64,000 bases of DNA from Neopestalotiopsis rosae (lineage: Eukaryota; Ascomycota; Sordariomycetes; Amphisphaeriales; Sporocadaceae): the NCBI GenBank assembly GCA_023078685.1, contig JALGAS010000006.1:868001-932000 (forward strand). Reading direction: 5' to 3'. Shown in pieces: positions 34,985-46,334 of this stretch (the stretch's first letter is position 1; every line of letters begins with the position of its first letter). The notes under the pieces were generated by a model. The model did not search any database. It was not told where the DNA came from and saw only the letters and a list, made by a program, of their open reading frames with translations. A program made the position numbers and the translations under genes.

Positions 34985-36040
34985 TCAAGCTCCACGAGGA
35001 CGACCAGGTGGTTTTTTACCATCGGTGCATTTCATATAGTGTGCAATGTGATCATCCTTGTCGCTATGTTTGGCCAGACACTGACAGACAAATTCTCTGA
35101 GCTGCCACTTGTGAGGCTTGCAGTTGCTGAGATGGCGCGTGTGGTTGGTTTTGCGGTAGTGACATGCGAGAGCACCGCAAGCGCAGCGGAACCACCCTTT
35201 TTTGGTCTCTCCGGGGCGCGGTTTGCTATGCTTTTCCATAGAGTGACGCTGGAGAGACTTGATATCTTTCTTGACCATTCCGCATTCGCGGCAACTAAGC
35301 CGAGCTATAACATGGGCAGGTGGTGTGGAGAGAGTCTCGGTGTCGGTGAAGATGTTGACCTCGCTCGGTGTAGACAACTGGGGCGATGACAATGGCGAGA
35401 GTCGTGGACTGGGTGGACTATAGCCGTTAGTGATGCCGAAACAAATGCAGTGCTGACCTTCAACAACTCACCACTGAGGCGTCAGGGGTCCCAGCGTGCT
35501 GAAACTCTTGGGACTCTGGCTCGGTTGGCTGAGCGGAGACTGAAGTGAGGCTTGCGCGTGTCCAGCACCATATGAATGGCCAGTAGTAACCGGTTTCTGG
35601 GTCAAAAGCTCGGAGTAATCATCCGTGAAAGTATGTGGGATCATGTAGGACGAATGGGTCGACATATTCTGCTCGTATCCTGGCTGCTGCGAATGCTGCT
35701 GGCGCTGCTGAGTTTCTAGAGCATGACAGAGACTCGGTTGATGGTCTGCCGACAAGTTGACATATGACTGAGGAAGATAAACATTGTTGTACATGAGGTT
35801 TTCATGGTCCGCAAGCGTGATTGAATAGTGACTTGTTGAGTATGGTGTCACCGGGGCCTGTCCTTCGGGTGACGGATATCCTTGTTCATTGGACGGCGAT
35901 TGTTGTAAGTGATATGTGTATTGGTTCGTACCGTCGGGGCCGGGACCAAAAGAATCAGTGTAGTTTCCTTGAGGAGAGTCTTTGGGCATAGGAGAAGGCG
36001 CGAGAGGAAAGCCCGCGAGGTGTTGGTGTGAGGGATCCAT
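34985..36040 (-). CDS. C2H2-type zinc-finger regulator B
   Basis: Two exons (36040..35472, 35417..34985) give 333 residues. The N-terminal part is Gln/Ser/Pro/Tyr-rich (ETQQRQQHSQQPGYEQNM), typical of a transcription activation region. The C-terminus repeats the three-unit cysteine/histidine module of regulator A: CRECGMVKKDIKSLQRHSMEKH, then FRCACGALACHYRKTNHTRH with a closing SNC, then CQCLAKH...HYMKC, and a final GRPRGA AT-hook-like end. Unlike regulator A the module is not split by an intron. The start is taken at 36040 (MDPSHQHLAG); an in-frame ATG at 36100 is possible. The TATATATA element at 36182 fits either. It is a likely paralogous transcription factor of unknown targets. Confidence 0.85.
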
Positions 36041-36181
36041 GACTATATCCAGCTTTCGAATCCAATAAGCAGAGGCGGCATCATCCAATGGGCGGCGCAT
36101 CTTCTGCCTTTCAGGTCTTCGAGAAAAGTTATGACATGGAGAATACTTTATGGCACCAAACAAGGACACAAAACGGAGTCG

Positions 36182-36190
36182 TATATATAC
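36182..36190 (-). promoter_or_regulatory. TATA-like element upstream of zinc-finger gene B
   Basis: TATATATAC lies 80-140 bases upstream of the two candidate start codons, matching the arrangement at regulator A. This is positional evidence only. Confidence 0.45.
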
Positions 36191-39100
36191 AGTTTCCGGT
36201 TCTCGTAGCTTGGTCTAGTTCAGGCAAGCAAGTCGTGTCGATTTGGTGGTTCCAGGAAAAATGATGACTTGACAGGTTGTTATACGCAAGAAAAATAAGA
36301 GAGGATGAGGTGAATGACAGCACGTAGCCAGGGGAGGTGTATGTTTCTTCCCTGCTCCCCAGGCTTGTGCTGTCAATGATTGTGGTTGAATGTTTGATGA
36401 AGGATAATCATATTGGAGAGAGTGTACGAGAATGCAGTGAGGAAGTGTTATATACCAAAATCGCATATTTGAGGAGCCTTTTTAACACCAGTGTGTTTTG
36501 CGCGAGCGAGGAAAAAAAGGCCAGGACGAGTTACTGTCCTCGACTATCCTCTGGCCAGCTAGCAAATCATACATTGCTGTATGGTTGACAAGGATGACAG
36601 GTAGGGTATGTACCTACACACCAGGAATACGTATAGGAAAAAGCAAAATGGCAGTCATCTGCGGTGGTACTGAGCGTTGCTGGACCCTGGTCCTACCCCT
36701 ACATCCATACACGATCCCCAGATAACAACAGGTAAAACATTTCGACCAAAATATCTGCAGCTAGTAGTTCGCAGAATAGCGAAATGAAATGAGTTCTTTG
36801 CCCATCCTAGCGTCCCGCCGCAGATCGTTTGCATGCTCATCTTTTTTTCGGAGCAGAGCGAGGACCGCACTAAAAACGAGCTACCTTGTACCCTGTCTGT
36901 CCTGGTACATTATCAGTACTGTACTATACCGGGCGATCGGGGACATGCTATAGCAAAACGCAGAACTGCGCAAAGAGTTTGAAGTGGGCTTTACCTGTTT
37001 CCTTGCCTCTTGCATCCTTTTGAATCAACCAACCCCGGCGAGTAGGGAATACAACAGGGGCCCAAGCTACTTTGACTAATCGACCCGCCGTTTAGCGAGC
37101 CGTTGTCGTGCTTTCCAGCGCCTCCGCCTAGAGCTTCAAGCGTACTGCGGCGATGAAGCTCCCACGGCCACGATCAAGGAGGCGGCATTAGTCTTACATG
37201 AATGCACGCATCCTACCTCAGTTGCATTGTCTATTGCAGTCCCTTGATCCCATGCTGCATTTGTTCGATGCCGGACGGCGAGGAGGAGGCGCGGAAAGGA
37301 CAGGGCTCCCTAAGAAAGCAGGTACGTACTTACGTTCAAGGGTTCGGAGCCGGCTGAGTTTGACAGCCCACCTCCAAGTCCCTTTTGGTCCCTTGACGCT
37401 GCTAGTACCGCTGACGATCCGGAGGCTGCCCTGCTAAGTGGAGTTATTAGTTAGAGCACTGCGGGATGCAATTGCTGGAGAGAGAAGAAAAAAACTACGT
37501 CGCAGTAGAGGCCCAAGATAGATTGAAATCACTACCGACCGGTAATTCCCCGTCGGTCCCTACCGAGTCCAAGCTATCACAGGAAACAGCGACACGAATT
37601 GAGATCCCATCAAGTAGATGCGTAATTGATCCTCTGTTTTGTCCGGACCGAAACCGACAGACGCCCGGGAGGTGCTTCACACACAATTGGCCTGAGAGCA
37701 CACAATTGGCCTATGAGATCATGAGCTCTTATGACACAACATAGGCCAGATTCCATTTATTGCGCATTCGCACCTCAGACCAGCGTTGATCAGCATCGCA
37801 ACATCCAAGAGACCCACGTCAAGGTATGAAACAAAGAGGCTAGGCTCATCAGACGACACGAGCAAAATGGCAGGCAGGCACAGCAATAGTGACTTGCATG
37901 CTTGCAGCAGTGGCCGAGGGGCGTCATGGGCCACTGACAAAATCATCAAGAATACACTAACCTAGGACATACCGATGGCCGTGCACACCCGGGCCTTGCT
38001 GCACAGCTTCCAATCTGTCCCAATGGCATTCAACCATTTGTCCCCTTGTTTATTATATTCAGGATCGCTGGAACTTTTGGCAAACTAGACCTCTAGGAGC
38101 AATTTCTTTCTGAGACACATAGCAGTGGCTGATAAGGGCGTGTGGCCTAGCTTGCAGAACCACCTTTTCTGAGGCCTGTCAGAGCTACGTACTGCCGAAA
38201 CCCGAGATCTGGAGAGACTTTTCGGCTCAAGCAATTGTATCGACATCCTGCATCCTGGCAAAGACTCAGCAGTCCAGAGATACTCATGACTAGTGAATCA
38301 CAGAAGCCTCAATTTCTCTTGGCCAGCACGAAGGGATAGAAACAGCATGTATGCACTGGTATTATACTGATTCATTACGAGCTATATTGGTTGCCGATGC
38401 TAGCAGTTGCACTAGTTCCCCGTGAACGACATCTTGAGCTGGTGGCTCCAGTGCTGCAACGTTGGAGACCGTTCTTGCTCACATTGAGCTATGCACGACA
38501 TGCTACTCGAGCACCCGGGAACGAACGATGGAAGACAATGGCCTCCACAGCCATTCAATCACTCGACCCAGAGATGCAAGGCCTTTGAGGCTCCAGAGAT
38601 CCGCTTATTCAGGCTTGTAAGTAAAATATTTCAGAGAAAATGTTTGACAAAGCGGTGAGAAAGAGGCAAAAGAGATTGATCATTGGCCAGCAGACTTGGT
38701 GACCAGGCCTTTTGATGGGGTCGACTGAGCCAAGCAATGCGGAGAATATCTTTGTGTTCAGGTACCGTATACGTACATGTACGAAGCTGTATCGCACAGC
38801 AGGTCGACAGCTGGGAGTTATTACAATTGGTTGCCTATAACACTTGGGTGATGTGCGCTTGTTCGACATTGGATCGCACCCCTAAGATCCGGCAGATTGG
38901 GCCTCAAACTAAACCATCCTGGTACTAGGTATCCCCCTTACCCGTGGACTCTATCTCCAAGCTTGTTTTCCTCCATCTCGAAACACATCTGACGACGGTA
39001 TCAGCAATGGCCTCATGTAAATACGATGGACCTATGAGTGCACGGCGCACAAAGCTAAGAGTCGCTATTTTCAGCCTCGAGAAACATAATTTCCCGTCCA

Positions 39101-40797
39101 CAGATAACGCTGTGTGGAGCTTGACCGCCAAAGCGTCTGTGTCTGCTTCTTGAAATGGCCTCTACACAACCGTCATGAATTCTGGGATCTATACTAAATA
39201 CGTCACGGACAGGGCAGCAGAAACCTAGGCAGGGAAGAAGCAGAGAAGGAAAAAAAGAAAGAAAAGATTCGAGTGCTTCATCTGTCACCAGCTCACGACC
39301 ATCCCGGCAAACTCACCGAAGTTACGCCCCTGTCTTTGCAATCTTACTGGATAATCTTCCTAGACCAACAGCGGCCGACAGCTCCTGAACCCATGCAGCC
39401 CAGACGAGTAAAATTGGGTCCCGCGGGATCCATTTCCTTCTTTGGGGCTTCTAGAAGCATTCCCGCTTCGATCGCCCGCCGCCCAACACCAACAAGGCTC
39501 ATTCATTCTCGCGTCTCACCGTTTGGACAGTTGGCAATGCCACAGGCCATTACGCACGCCTCTAAGACACCTTACTCATTTGGTAGTGTTTCTGCATGGT
39601 GTGAAACACCAGGACTGACGATCTCGATATCTCTCATCTTGGAGGCTGAAATATCCTTTGTCCGTGTGTATACTCGATTACATGAACACGGCTCACGGGG
39701 CGTAGGGTAGGCCCGACACCTGGAGTAGACTGTAGCTTGACAAAGGATATCGCTGGCTTCTTCTCGGTCTTTTGGTCGAGTCCTGCGTCTCCCGTCCAAT
39801 CCAAATCCACGCCCAAGGGAAAACGTGATCTAATCTTCAGCCTCCAAATCTTTAGCCTTTGACTGCTTTGGAATACTAGTGCGCCGCATATCACCAACAA
39901 GGGCTACTCTCATTACCAAGCCAGCTTACAAGCTTGCCCTCCCTAACCAACAGGGCACACGGCTGAGTGCCAGCCAAAACACACAATGCATTCATGCTTG
40001 ATAGATATCCATCATCTTGGTTCCGCCGCGGCTGCAAGAGAGAGAAAAATTTTCTCATGTCAGATGCATATGCGTGCCGCAGGCAACCATGCCCCTGGGA
40101 GCTTGGCTCTGCGGCGCAAGTTGATCTTGTGTACGTACCTACTCCTGCAAGTATGCCGTGAAACATCCCTGCCCCGAAGATCTGGGATACAATTATCAAA
40201 ATCCCGGTTGACAACCACCACCAAGCATGATGCATTTGTCACCAAGACCGCCTTTGTCATACCCGTCGTTACACGGTATGTACGCCCCAAAGGGCATTGG
40301 GCATTGATACAGAAGCAAATGGCTTAAGCTCCCAGAGTTTGCGTCAAACTTGTTCACCGTCAAATTTTGCAACGTTATATCGTTCTCTGATGACTGCAAA
40401 ATTCAGCCACAGGACAGATTTTTCACGGGCGCAAGTCGGTCAAGAAAAGGGTTTGCCAACAAGAAAACTGATTCCAAAGCAGGCTATTACATGGTAGGCG
40501 TCAATTGACCAACGCCATAGTCAGCACATGACCCTTGCCAAGAGAGAGTGCAGAACCTCCTATACTAATTTTGTGCGAGAGCCACCCTTAAATTATGAAA
40601 ACTCCGGTTCATGAATCCTGATGTTCAAATAACGCTGTCATCCTCCTCAATATCTTACGCGCGAATGAAAACGAGGCGAGATATGGACACGTATAATACA
40701 ATAACCCTTTGATCTCGCATGATATACATCTTGATATCGCGCGGCTCATTCCTTCCTGTCCGATCTCCCTGTCGACCTGGTACTTTACGGGCAAGGT
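36191..40797. other. Gene-poor region of 4.6 kb
   Basis: No frame here has convincing coding character. The best is a rightward frame around 39393..39710 (MQPRRVKLGP) that overlaps a split inverted repeat and shows no domain or splice sites. I see no transposase, reverse transcriptase, tRNA or rRNA signature and no long simple repeats. It is probably the extended upstream region of regulator B plus the 3' flank of RCC1. Confidence 0.5.
39639..39847. repeat. Split inverted repeat
   Basis: The 24 bases at 39639-39662 (TTGGAGGCTGAA then ATATCCTTTGTC) are perfectly complementary to two separated 12-base blocks. These are GACAAAGGATAT at 39739-39750 and TTCAGCCTCCAA at 39836-39847. An 85-base segment divides the two blocks. 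Confidence 0.75.
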
Positions 40798-42672
40798 TTA
40801 GTGTCCGTTAGCCGTGACGCCATTGGTCTTGACTCCTGGTACTGTAACTCCTTCAGGTTGTTCCAGGGCGGCAGCTGCAACTATCGAGTACTGTCCACCT
40901 GCACCAGCCCAGAGGATGTGCCTCTCGCGAATAGCAGTGTTGTCGATCAAGGTCGGGACTTCGATATCCTGAGTGGTACCTTGACCAGTCTGGTAATTTG
41001 CTGAGAAACCCCACGAGTACACCGTGCCCTTGTCAGTGATGGCAAAGTTGTTGTCAGTGCCTGCAGCCACAAATGTGGTCTTGAAGTCTGTGGAGTATGT
41101 TAGTATGCAAACCTCTGGAGTGATTTTGGGACCAAAGATAGCCTTACCTCTACCAGCGACTGTAGGCTCAATCAAGATACGGGGCTTCTCGTGCTCGTCA
41201 TAGACAGTGTTGTCTTCGTTGAAAACACTGGCGTGGTGGCCGACTTGGTGGCCGTCGACACGTCCCCAAGTGAGCAGTTCACCTTCCTCAGTTGCAACAA
41301 CAGAGTGGTGCATGCCACCTTCTATCGAGGCAATCTTCTTGCCTTGGAGCGCCTTGACAACCTTTGGGTTCAGTACCATGGCATCATCTCTGCCAGCATC
41401 ATCGTTGTGGCCAGTCTGAGAATAGTTGTTGAGACCCCAGGCGTGGACGTCGCCGTGGTTGTCAATGTAGAAACTGTGGTATGAGCCAGCAGAGATGGCG
41501 ACAGCATGGTTCTTCTTGGTAAATCTGCCGCAGGGCTCCGGGTTGAGACCGGTGTTCTTGTTGCCACGAGTGATGGCCTTGCGTCCCAGCTGGAACTGGC
41601 CTCCGCTGCCCCAAGTGAAAACCTTGCCATCTTGGTCCAGAGCCAGGACGTGGTTTGCGCCAGCAGCAAGACGCTTGATACCCTTCAAAGCCTCGACCTG
41701 AATAGGAACCTGCTGGACACGGACTGTGTTGGAGAAACCAATGATACCATCAGACCCTCTGAAGGTACCCCAGCCATACACTCGACCATCCTCCGTCAGG
41801 ACGAATGATGCAGAGTCAGTAGCGACAACCTGAACAAATCTGGTTCCAATCGCGACAATGTCAGTGAAGCTGACCTCGCCGGGAGTGGCCTCGTTCGGGT
41901 TCATCTCCTTGAAGCCTTCATCGTCATCGTCAGAGTCGGAGTCGTCTGCGTCGCGAACACCGCCGTCCCAAGTCGTGTCACGGCCGAGAGCGCGGTCGTC
42001 GTTTACACCCCACGTCAGGATTCTGTTGTTATGTGTGAGAGCAACAACGTGCATGCCACCACAAGCGATTGCGACGACGCCAACCTTTTTCGCGTCGAGG
42101 TTGTGATTCAGGCGCGGCCGCTTGACATCAACCGGCTTCTTGTTCTCGTGCTTCTGGTTACCCAGTCCCAGTTCGCCCGAAGTGCCTTCACCGAAAACAA
42201 AGATGTCGAGAATGACCTCAGGTTGCTCGTTGATCTTCAGGCCGGGAACAGCAACAGCAGGTGTAGCTATCCTCGTCCTCTTGGTCGGCTTGGGCTCTTC
42301 ATCGTCGCGGTCTTTGCGCTTGCTGCTGCTCTTGGCCTTGACAGCCGCTTGTTTGGCGGTGGCCGTAGCTGCTTTACTGCTAGCAGCAGCCTTCTTCTTC
42401 GGTGCGGGCTTGACTTCCTCTTCCTCCTGCTCGGATTCGGCCTTTTCTTCAGCAGCACCGTTCACCTGAGCGGCATCGTCCTCGGTCTCTTCATCTTCAA
42501 CCTTCTCCTCCTCCTTGGCTGGAGCAGGCTTGCGAGAGCGGGAAGGGATCTCGGTCGTGGTCTTCTTGGTTACTTTTGCGGCTTTGGTTGCTGCAGCCTT
42601 GGTTGAGGCCTTGGTGGTAGCAGCTGCCTTGGCCGGCGCGCTGCTCTCTGTTTTCTTGGCTCTGGGGGCCAT
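40798..42672 (-). CDS. RCC1: RCC1-type guanine nucleotide exchange factor for Ran
   Basis: Two exons (42672..41148, 41087..40798) encode 604 residues. The first 140 residues are Lys/Ala/Glu-rich with NLS-like basic clusters (SSKRKDRDDEEPKPTKRTR). A seven-bladed propeller of RCC1 repeats follows, each marked by a W-G pair and GG.H motifs (ACGGMHVVALTHNNRILTWG, GANHVLALDQDGKVFTWG, EGGMHHSVVATEEGELLTWG). The protein (yeast Srm1, fission yeast Pim1) loads GTP onto Ran on chromatin and sustains nuclear transport. A 60-base intron (41147..41088; GTAAGG donor, TACTAAC branch, CACAG acceptor) is in frame and without stops, so naive translation inserts 20 false residues after TVAGR. Removing it restores the repeat GRDFKTTFVAAGTDNNFAI. 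Confidence 0.96.
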   Translation of the reverse strand: MAPRAKKTESSAPAKAAATTKASTKAAATKAAKVTKKTTTEIPSRSRKPAPAKEEEKVEDEETEDDAAQVNGAAEEKAESEQEEEEVKPAPKKKAAASSKAATATAKQAAVKAKSSSKRKDRDDEEPKPTKRTRIATPAVAVPGLKINEQPEVILDIFVFGEGTSGELGLGNQKHENKKPVDVKRPRLNHNLDAKKVGVVAIACGGMHVVALTHNNRILTWGVNDDRALGRDTTWDGGVRDADDSDSDDDDEGFKEMNPNEATPGEVSFTDIVAIGTRFVQVVATDSASFVLTEDGRVYGWGTFRGSDGIIGFSNTVRVQQVPIQVEALKGIKRLAAGANHVLALDQDGKVFTWGSGGQFQLGRKAITRGNKNTGLNPEPCGRFTKKNHAVAISAGSYHSFYIDNHGDVHAWGLNNYSQTGHNDDAGRDDAMVLNPKVVKALQGKKIASIEGGMHHSVVATEEGELLTWGRVDGHQVGHHASVFNEDNTVYDEHEKPRILIEPTVAGRGKAIFGPKITPEVCILTYSTDFKTTFVAAGTDNNFAITDKGTVYSWGFSANYQTGQGTTQDIEVPTLIDNTAIRERHILWAGAGGQYSIVAAAALEQPEGVTVPGVKTNGVTANGH

Positions 42673-44039
42673 TGCGACAATGTTTGATCAATGTAGCTGG
42701 GCGGATGTGTGCGATAGGGGTGGATAATATGAATGAAAAGGACAAAACCCCTCAGGAATAGTGGATAGAGGAGGAAAAAAGTGGTCAAAGTTTGGCGCAA
42801 AAGCGCGTCTGATGTGGATTCTTGCGTAGGGTCGCAGATGAGTAAGACTCGCAGGCAATTTTTGGTTCGATGATGCAGTGCCTAGCTGAAGAAGCAGTCG
42901 ACAAACAGTACCGTTGTCCAAAAGGGAAAGTAGTAGATCTTGTTGGAATTCAAGACGTCTGCTTTCTCGAGATCAATGGGTTTGATAGATGGACGGAAAA
43001 AGGTGAGAAGTGAGAGAAAACAAGTCGAGGAGCTTTTCTTTATCGAAGCTGTTTTCGGACTGACGCGCTTTGTGGAAAACTTTTAGTGCCTGAAAATGGT
43101 GTTGACTGAGAACAATCCACTGGCTCCAATGGTTCTGCAGGGACAATCAATGCTTGCTACTGGCTACTGGCTGCCAAAGGTCCCACAAGTACGTATCCCA
43201 ACCACTGTGGCTTTTCAATGTTGCAGACCGTCGGGTCTGTTCGACAATCGCCCGATCGCACGAGTTTTCCAAGGGTTCTAAGGCCCTGGGCAAGCTGGGG
43301 GTAGCCACTGGGGCTCTGCTTTTAGCGAGGGTTTCCTGGGCCACACTAGAGCTCTTCTGCCGCGTGCCCCACACAAGCTCCATTGAAGCTTCCAATTTGA
43401 TTCCCGGGAGCGACCGGGCCAGTCTCCTGCTTTGCCTGGCTCGCCTGGTAGGGATGCATCAATTCGGTGCATGTGCTTGCTTTTGCTTGCCTGCGCAATA
43501 ACATCGTACCCATGAATATGCTTATTATCTATTGCCTGTACGATATATGCATCCTCGAATCGGTACATCATGTGCCCTGCAATCCGCGCGTGATTGCATT
43601 AGCTGAATAGAATAACAGCCAATTCTCCATTCGGCAAGACTGTTTGTCATTAATTGCTCATTACACAAAGTCCGGAAATGGTGTAATAGTTGATCAAATG
43701 TCCTTTGTCTCACAAAGTTCTGGAAACTTGGCCGTTTCCGGCGATAGTTCCTCGTTCACACAGCATGATTAAGCACATTGTATTTTCGTTTCGAATTCAT
43801 GATCGCAGTGTCGATTGTATGGCTGAATATGTTTGAATTATTTTTATTTTCTGTCCATACGCTTGATTGTAACATCTTGGGTATCAATTTCTGTTGCCTG
43901 GCCTCCAAAGTAAATGTGATGTAGGCTAGCACGCCGTGACAAGTTACAACGCCGAAAACGCCATCCATGCTTAGTATAGGCCCCGAACAGGTGGGAATCA
44001 TTTCAGTGCCATATTTCTCTGTTGATCCACGTAGACCAC
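42673..44039. other. Intergenic region
   Basis: This is the RCC1 upstream region with purine-rich stretches at about 42990-43030, followed by the 3' flank of the metallothionein-like gene. No gene is supported. Confidence 0.5.
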
Positions 44040-44380
44040 TTATTTCTTGGTGGTGAAGTCAATCTCGTTGGCATCATTCGACTCGCCCTTGACAGCCGAG
44101 TTCTCCTTGGCGGCATTGTCGCAGTTGCACTCGCCAGCAGGGCGGGCACGGCACGAGCAGCGAGCGCCAGTGACGGTGTTCTCGTCAGCAGCCTTGCTGC
44201 AGTTGCAGGCAAGAGCGGGCTGCTTGCCGCAAGAGCAAGTGGCTTGCTTGGCTAAGGAGATTGTTAGACAGTGCGATTAAGCTTTGCTGGAACGCGAGGC
44301 CAAAACTTACCACAGACGCAAGCGGCACCAGAGGCCTTGCCGCAGCAGGTGAAAGTGGGAGTGGTGATGACGGTAGACAT
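44040..44380 (-). CDS. Cysteine-rich metallothionein-like protein (Crd2-like)
   Basis: Two exons (44380..44311, 44251..44040) encode 93 residues with 12 cysteines. They are arranged as one CC pair followed by five CxC pairs: FTCCGK, ACVCAK, TCSCGK, ACNCSK, RCSCRA, ECNCDN. The C-terminal 25 residues are acidic and cysteine-free. Paired CxC clusters are the hallmark of copper/zinc thiolate binding, and the arrangement matches the small conserved fungal protein often annotated as copper-resistance Crd2-like. It probably buffers cytosolic Cu(I) or Zn(II) (family knowledge plus inference). The intron falls after VC at a GTAAGT donor. A long pyrimidine/CAAT-containing 5' region precedes it. Confidence 0.9.
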
Positions 44381-45163
44381 TGTGATTGGATTGGAATTGA
44401 TTGAATGAATTAGAGTTGGAGTTGGAGTCTGAGAGACAGATTGAGATTTGCCGTTTATGTATGTGAGCTTTGAAGCTGTGAGTTGATTGATGTGTTTGTG
44501 TGTTTGTTGATGAATGCGGAAGTGAGTGATGATGGGGAATGGCAATCAATCACCGAAGATTGTAGACGGTTTTATACACGAATTCAGCATTCCCAAGTTA
44601 TCGACGCTATGTCAAGAAATGGTCCGATAGTCTGAAGATCTACGTCACAAAAACACCCATTATGCAGGGTCTTGGTCACCGTTTAGGGTCAGCACATTTG
44701 CTTGGTGTTTGATTGGTTGCAAACTTTTAGCTCAGCCAATCAGAGCCCTTCTGATTACCTCCCCCCAGAACCATTTGGAAGATTTCAGGCACGATCTAGA
44801 CCACCATGTCCATAATCCATCATGATATTGTCCAATCATCAATGCAGCCTTACTCAGCCTCGACGATATTGTCTGTCCTCAATTGCAATTGATCTTATTG
44901 GACTGAGAGTTGTCAAGTGACCGCGCAACACGACGTCCGTGCTTCAGTCAATCGCAACAATGCCTTTAAGCCTGGATCAAGCTGCACAAGTGCGCTATCC
45001 ATCTATGCATGATCTTGAGGAGTGCATTCTCCAGCCTTGAAAGCATTCAAGGTGTGTATCGGCTGTTATTCATTCATTGGGAGTCAACAGTCCATGCAAG
45101 GCGGTACAACTGTCTCTACACGATCATACTCGGATCATAAGTCATTTTAAGGACAACACTGGC
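44381..45163. other. Intergenic region
   Basis: This is the upstream region of the metallothionein-like gene, and no further gene is seen. It holds an inverted CCAAT pair (annotated) and a third CCAAT-like site near 44830. Confidence 0.55.
44711..44742. promoter_or_regulatory. Inverted CCAAT-box pair
   Basis: GATTGGTT at 44711-44718 and GCCAATCA at 44735-44742 lie about 340 bases upstream of the metallothionein-like start. They match the CCAAT core recognised by the fungal Hap complex. Occupancy is not known. Confidence 0.35.
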
Positions 45164-46195
45164 CTACTGAACTACGGTAACACTGTCTACAGCACCCGTC
45201 GCATCGTATGCCGTAAACCCGGTGCCCTCACGGCAACCGATATACTCTGCTTCGATCTCGTTGCCCTTCATAATCGACGTCTCCTCCCATAGTGTGATTT
45301 TACCCACTCCATTGCCCATTGCCCCTACGGGACAATAAGCCTCCATGAACTTCTTCCTCAGCTTCACGTGTCCCCTGTGCACACGACCAGCACGCTCAAA
45401 CTTGCTCATGTCGAGCCAGAAGAATAGTTCAATCTTTCGGTTGTGATCAAGATTGACGGGTCCGAGGTCACGGAACGGAGCAAACTCGGGCACGTAGCCC
45501 ATGCGCACATCCAGCAACCCGTTGTCCTTGGCATTGTCGCCGAGATGGTGCATCCAGCCCGTGACCAGCTCGTCAAACTCCTCAAACCAGTACGTCTTCT
45601 CCTGGGCTGTCATGGCCGAGTGGTCCTGACCCTCGACGAGGAACATGATGTTGTCCGGCAGTCGCGTAATTGTTGTGCGACCACGGCGTATAGACTCGGT
45701 CTCGGGCACCCGCTCGGGCATTTCTGCCAGCGGAGAGGGAAATTTCTCGTCTGGGGAGGACTGGGCGAGGCGGTCGCGTAGACATCCCCAGTAGCCAATC
45801 TTTTCGGTAAACCCCTCCATTCCGTCAAGACCGTTAATACCATTCTTAAGCTCCGCGGTGACCGCATTCTGCGTCCGGCCCACATCAACGGTCAGGACCT
45901 CGCGCCATATTCCGGCGTCATCTGGCAGTGCCGCCCAAAAGACCTTGACGGGCTCGCTGGTCCACCAGGCGCCATATGTTTCGGGCCGCCAGTAGGATAG
46001 CCAGATGCGGGTGCCAAACCCTTTGTTCTTGGTCGGGTAGACGATGCGATTGAAGTGAGTCTTGCCATCGATGAGCTCATCGAATCGTTGGATTAGGTCG
46101 AGTTGGCTCGAGGTGGGTTCATCGCCTGGGTACTGGACGCCAAAGATTCCGTAGACGAACTTAGCGCCTGGCTTGTGACTAGCACGAAAGAACAT
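45164..46195 (-). CDS. Heme-dehydratase-family protein (phenylacetaldoxime dehydratase-like)
   Basis: A single frame from ATG 46195 encodes 343 residues. Family features are YGIFGVQYPG near the N-terminus, KNKGFGTRIWLSYWRPE, EKIGYWGCLRDRL, HHLGDNAKDNGLLDVRM, and a C-terminal block with the expected proximal heme histidine in RVHRGHVKLRKKF. The family binds heme and characterised members dehydrate aldoximes to nitriles. Two points are odd. The segment where the distal catalytic Ser is expected reads FLVEGQDHS, and the segment for the distal His reads LWEETSIMK, so both residues appear replaced by Glu (alignment from memory). The N-terminus also lacks the usual leading Pro-rich 30 or so residues. 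The frame upstream starts with TTG and the codons before TCACAAG could be intron. The activity may differ from aldoxime dehydration. Confidence 0.82.
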   Translation of the reverse strand: MFFRASHKPGAKFVYGIFGVQYPGDEPTSSQLDLIQRFDELIDGKTHFNRIVYPTKNKGFGTRIWLSYWRPETYGAWWTSEPVKVFWAALPDDAGIWREVLTVDVGRTQNAVTAELKNGINGLDGMEGFTEKIGYWGCLRDRLAQSSPDEKFPSPLAEMPERVPETESIRRGRTTITRLPDNIMFLVEGQDHSAMTAQEKTYWFEEFDELVTGWMHHLGDNAKDNGLLDVRMGYVPEFAPFRDLGPVNLDHNRKIELFFWLDMSKFERAGRVHRGHVKLRKKFMEAYCPVGAMGNGVGKITLWEETSIMKGNEIEAEYIGCREGTGFTAYDATGAVDSVTVVQ

Positions 46196-46334
46196 TATAT
46201 AAAGGGCGGACTGTCCGGTTTTTTGTCTTAATGAATTATTTCTTCTCAAAATATTGAGTATGTGTGATTTGCTTCCAAGAGCAAGTGTATCCTACTCTCA
46301 AGGCAGCTCCTCATTCTTCGATGATATGTACTTC

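Noticed and set aside
37265..37275. Box B-like GTTCGATGC suggesting a tRNA
   Set aside because: No box A at proper distance and no foldable arms.
36191..40797. Transposable element or rRNA remnant in the gene-poor stretch
   Set aside because: No transposase or reverse-transcriptase motifs, terminal repeats or rDNA-like sequence; base composition is ordinary.
42031..42606. 191-codon hydrophobic frame antisense to RCC1
   Set aside because: Leu/Phe-rich translation arises from the complement of Lys/Ala/Glu codons in the RCC1 N-terminal tail.
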